Shown: positions 63,087-64,000 of the stretch, in pieces
Position numbering within the stretch: the first letter of the stretch is position 1
Layout: each line of letters starts with the position of its first letter
Origin: an uncultured Prevotella sp.
GTDB taxonomy: Bacteria > Bacteroidota > Bacteroidia > Bacteroidales > Bacteroidaceae
Direction of reading: 5' to 3'
DNA: 64,000 bases
Assembly (NCBI GenBank): GCA_946415245.1
Contig: CAMKRS010000009.1
Location: forward strand, 1-64,000
Notes under the pieces: model-generated
The model's input: only the letters and a program-made list of their open reading frames with translations
Database searches by the model: none
What the model was told of the DNA's origin: nothing
Translations under genes and position numbers: made by a program

Positions 63087-63094
63087 CAAAATTA
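63087..63094 (-). promoter_or_regulatory. DUF4199-GT2-apbE operon promoter -7 box
   Basis: The minus strand reads TAATTTTG followed by CACCCG, ending 6 bases before ATG 63080. Confidence 0.65.
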
Positions 63095-63200
63095 CGCATT
63101 TTTCCGCATATATCGAGTGCTTTGACTCAAAAAATAGTTAAAAATGTCGTGCGGCAGCAATTTTTTCTCTTTTCACTATTCAGTATTCACTTTTTTATTG

Positions 63201-63208
63201 TACCTTTG
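63201..63208 (+). promoter_or_regulatory. SRP RNA promoter -7 box
   Basis: TACCTTTG followed by CACCCGC, the same extended box as the two minus-strand tRNA genes in this window. Confidence 0.68.
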
Positions 63209-63213
63209 CACCC

Positions 63214-63319
63214 GCAAAACGGGCAAGTCCTGTACGGCCAGCTCCCTTTGAATCCCCCAGGGTGGGAACACAGCAAGGGTATTAGGTTGTAGCGGCGCGA
63301 TGCAGATCGCTTGTCCACC
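63214..63319 (+). ncRNA. ffs: Signal recognition particle RNA (4.5S type)
   Basis: A roughly 100-base RNA with the bacterial SRP apical hairpin. The GGAA tetraloop (63265-63268) is closed by GTG/CAC, and the symmetric loop is formed by CAGG and AGCA, the Ffh-binding site. The ends pair as GGGCAAG (63221-63227) and CTTGTCC (63310-63316). The exact ends are inferred. It scaffolds Ffh for co-translational targeting. A promoter lies 6 bases upstream and tRNA-Thr follows directly. Confidence 0.82.
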
Positions 63320-63320
63320 C

Positions 63321-63394
63321 GCCTCTTTAGCTCAGTTGGCCAGAGCACGTGATTTGTAATCTCGGGGTCGTTGGTTCGAATCCGACAAGAGGCT
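63321..63394 (+). tRNA. tRNA-Thr (anticodon TGT)
   Basis: A 74-base cloverleaf with acceptor GCCTCTT/AAGAGGC, discriminator T, anticodon loop TTTGTAA and T-arm GTTCGAATCC. The anticodon stem has one T-T mismatch (bases 29 and 41). CCA is not encoded. It begins within a few bases of the SRP RNA end, so both are likely on one transcript. Confidence 0.9.
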
Positions 63395-63400
63395 CTCAAG

Positions 63401-63428
63401 AAGGATTGGTTTCGCCAATCCTTTTTTA
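63401..63428 (+). terminator. Terminator of SRP RNA/tRNA-Thr unit
   Basis: AAGGATTGG pairs with CCAATCCTT around a 5-base loop, followed by TTTTATT. It overlaps the stop of the convergent CDF gene. Confidence 0.8.
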
Positions 63429-64000
63429 TTTGGGCTCGACATGAACTGCCACGTGCGTCTCTTCGCCATAGTGCTCACGCAGCAAATCTTCCACCTCCGA
63501 TGCCTTGTCATGTGCCTCACGCAAAGAAAGATCACCATCCATAAGAATGTGCAACTCTATCGCATAATGATTTCCCAACCGACGCGTACGCAGATCATGA
63601 GGCTTCACATCTCCGGGTAAAGATGCAACTAAATTAAGTATTTCGTCTTCCACAGCATCAGGCAACGACTGTTCCATCAGATCCCCAATGCCATTACGCA
63701 GTAAATCTACAGAAACCTTTACAATAAAGGCGCCCACGACGACAGAAGCAAAAGGGTCAAGAACCGTCCAACGCTGTCCTAAGAAAATCGCGCCACCAAT
63801 ACCAATTGCCGTGCCAATAGATGATAAGGCGTCGCTGCGATGATGCCAAGCATTCGCCTCTACTGCCTGAGAATTCAACTCACGGGCCTTCACCATCGAG
63901 TAGCGATAGACACCCTCCTTTAAAACAATGGACAACAGGGCTGCCCAAAGGGCCAGCATACCTGGTGCCTCTAATGTTTCTCCATTGAGCCACAAGATAA
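63426..64000 (-). CDS. Cation diffusion facilitator (CDF) transporter, N-terminus cut by window edge
   Basis: At least 191 residues running off the right edge without a stop. The HHRSDALSS motif (HxxxD zinc-site type) and following membrane segments AIGIGGAIFL and FASVVVGAFIVKVSV match CDF proteins. The cytoplasmic C-terminal domain includes VKPHDLRTRRLGNHYAIELHIL and ends in HVAVHVEPK. CDF proteins export zinc, iron, cobalt or similar cations in exchange for protons. The metal is not clear. Confidence 0.85.
   Translation of the reverse strand, partial: ILWLNGETLEAPGMLALWAALLSIVLKEGVYRYSMVKARELNSQAVEANAWHHRSDALSSIGTAIGIGGAIFLGQRWTVLDPFASVVVGAFIVKVSVDLLRNGIGDLMEQSLPDAVEDEILNLVASLPGDVKPHDLRTRRLGNHYAIELHILMDGDLSLREAHDKASEVEDLLREHYGEETHVAVHVEPK

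Overview
The window looks like a chromosome segment of a Bacteroidales bacterium, most probably Prevotella or a close relative. The evidence is the recurring -7 promoter box TAnnTTTG (often with a TTTG-like -33 box about 20 bases upstream), protein families typical of the phylum (DUF3871, DUF4827, DUF6048/DUF6452, DUF4199, lipoprotein TamL, MutS2) and dense small simple repeats at gene junctions. Species cannot be settled from the sequence alone.

Bases 1 to about 17,100 are an accessory island, visibly more AT-rich than the rest and coded mostly on the minus strand. It ends beside the 3' end of a tRNA-Ser gene. It holds (a) a left cluster of small genes with two DUF6557-like proteins, a Sel1-repeat protein and a zinc ribbon; (b) a RavA-type MoxR AAA+ ATPase with its ViaA-type VWA partner; (c) a four-gene operon (DUF6140-like, glycine-rich zinc-ribbon protein, EcsC family, small hypothetical) behind a structured 340-base leader; (d) an unrecognised 452-residue protein on the plus strand; and (e) a phage/plasmid-like set with serine recombinase, PD-(D/E)XK exonuclease, Sak-type single-strand annealing protein, DUF3871 protein and many small hypothetical genes. 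No tyrosine integrase, capsid or conjugation gene is visible, so the element type is open.

Bases 17,100 to 34,600 are core: tRNA-Ser, mutS2, a small secreted lysozyme-like protein with a structured leader, initiator tRNA-Met, a TetR regulator with a palindromic operator beside fabG and an RluA-type pseudouridine synthase, the TamB/TamL envelope pair, then a nucleotidyltransferase, NrnA-type phosphoesterase, DUF4827 lipoprotein and phosphoglucosamine mutase.

Bases 34,600 to 49,300 carry a SulP anion transporter, an alanine-rich lipoprotein, a DUF4353-like secreted protein, an M13 peptidase, AldA-type aldehyde dehydrogenase, a VTC/DUF4956/DUF2490 operon, exonuclease III, a GH51 arabinofuranosidase and a small secreted protein. 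A 1-kb gene-free stretch follows (48,285-49,286) with two inverted-repeat pairs, four 22-base iterons and a 34-base perfect palindrome.

Bases 49,300 to 64,000 hold an ABC exporter, ribH, a TPR protein, recF with a DciA-like DUF721 gene, and a long minus-strand run from DUF4199 through GT2, DUF6452, DUF6048, apbE and crp to a second run of M3 peptidase, dCMP deaminase, S41 protease and 5-formyl-THF cyclo-ligase. The SRP RNA and tRNA-Thr are adjacent at the right end, before a partial CDF metal transporter.

The most notable signals outside ordinary genes are the structured leader in the island, the iteron/palindrome locus at 48.3-49.2 kb, and several families of short tandem repeats that lie between genes, supply stop codons, sit in frame inside mutS2 and recF, and make up the hydrophobic core of signal peptides.
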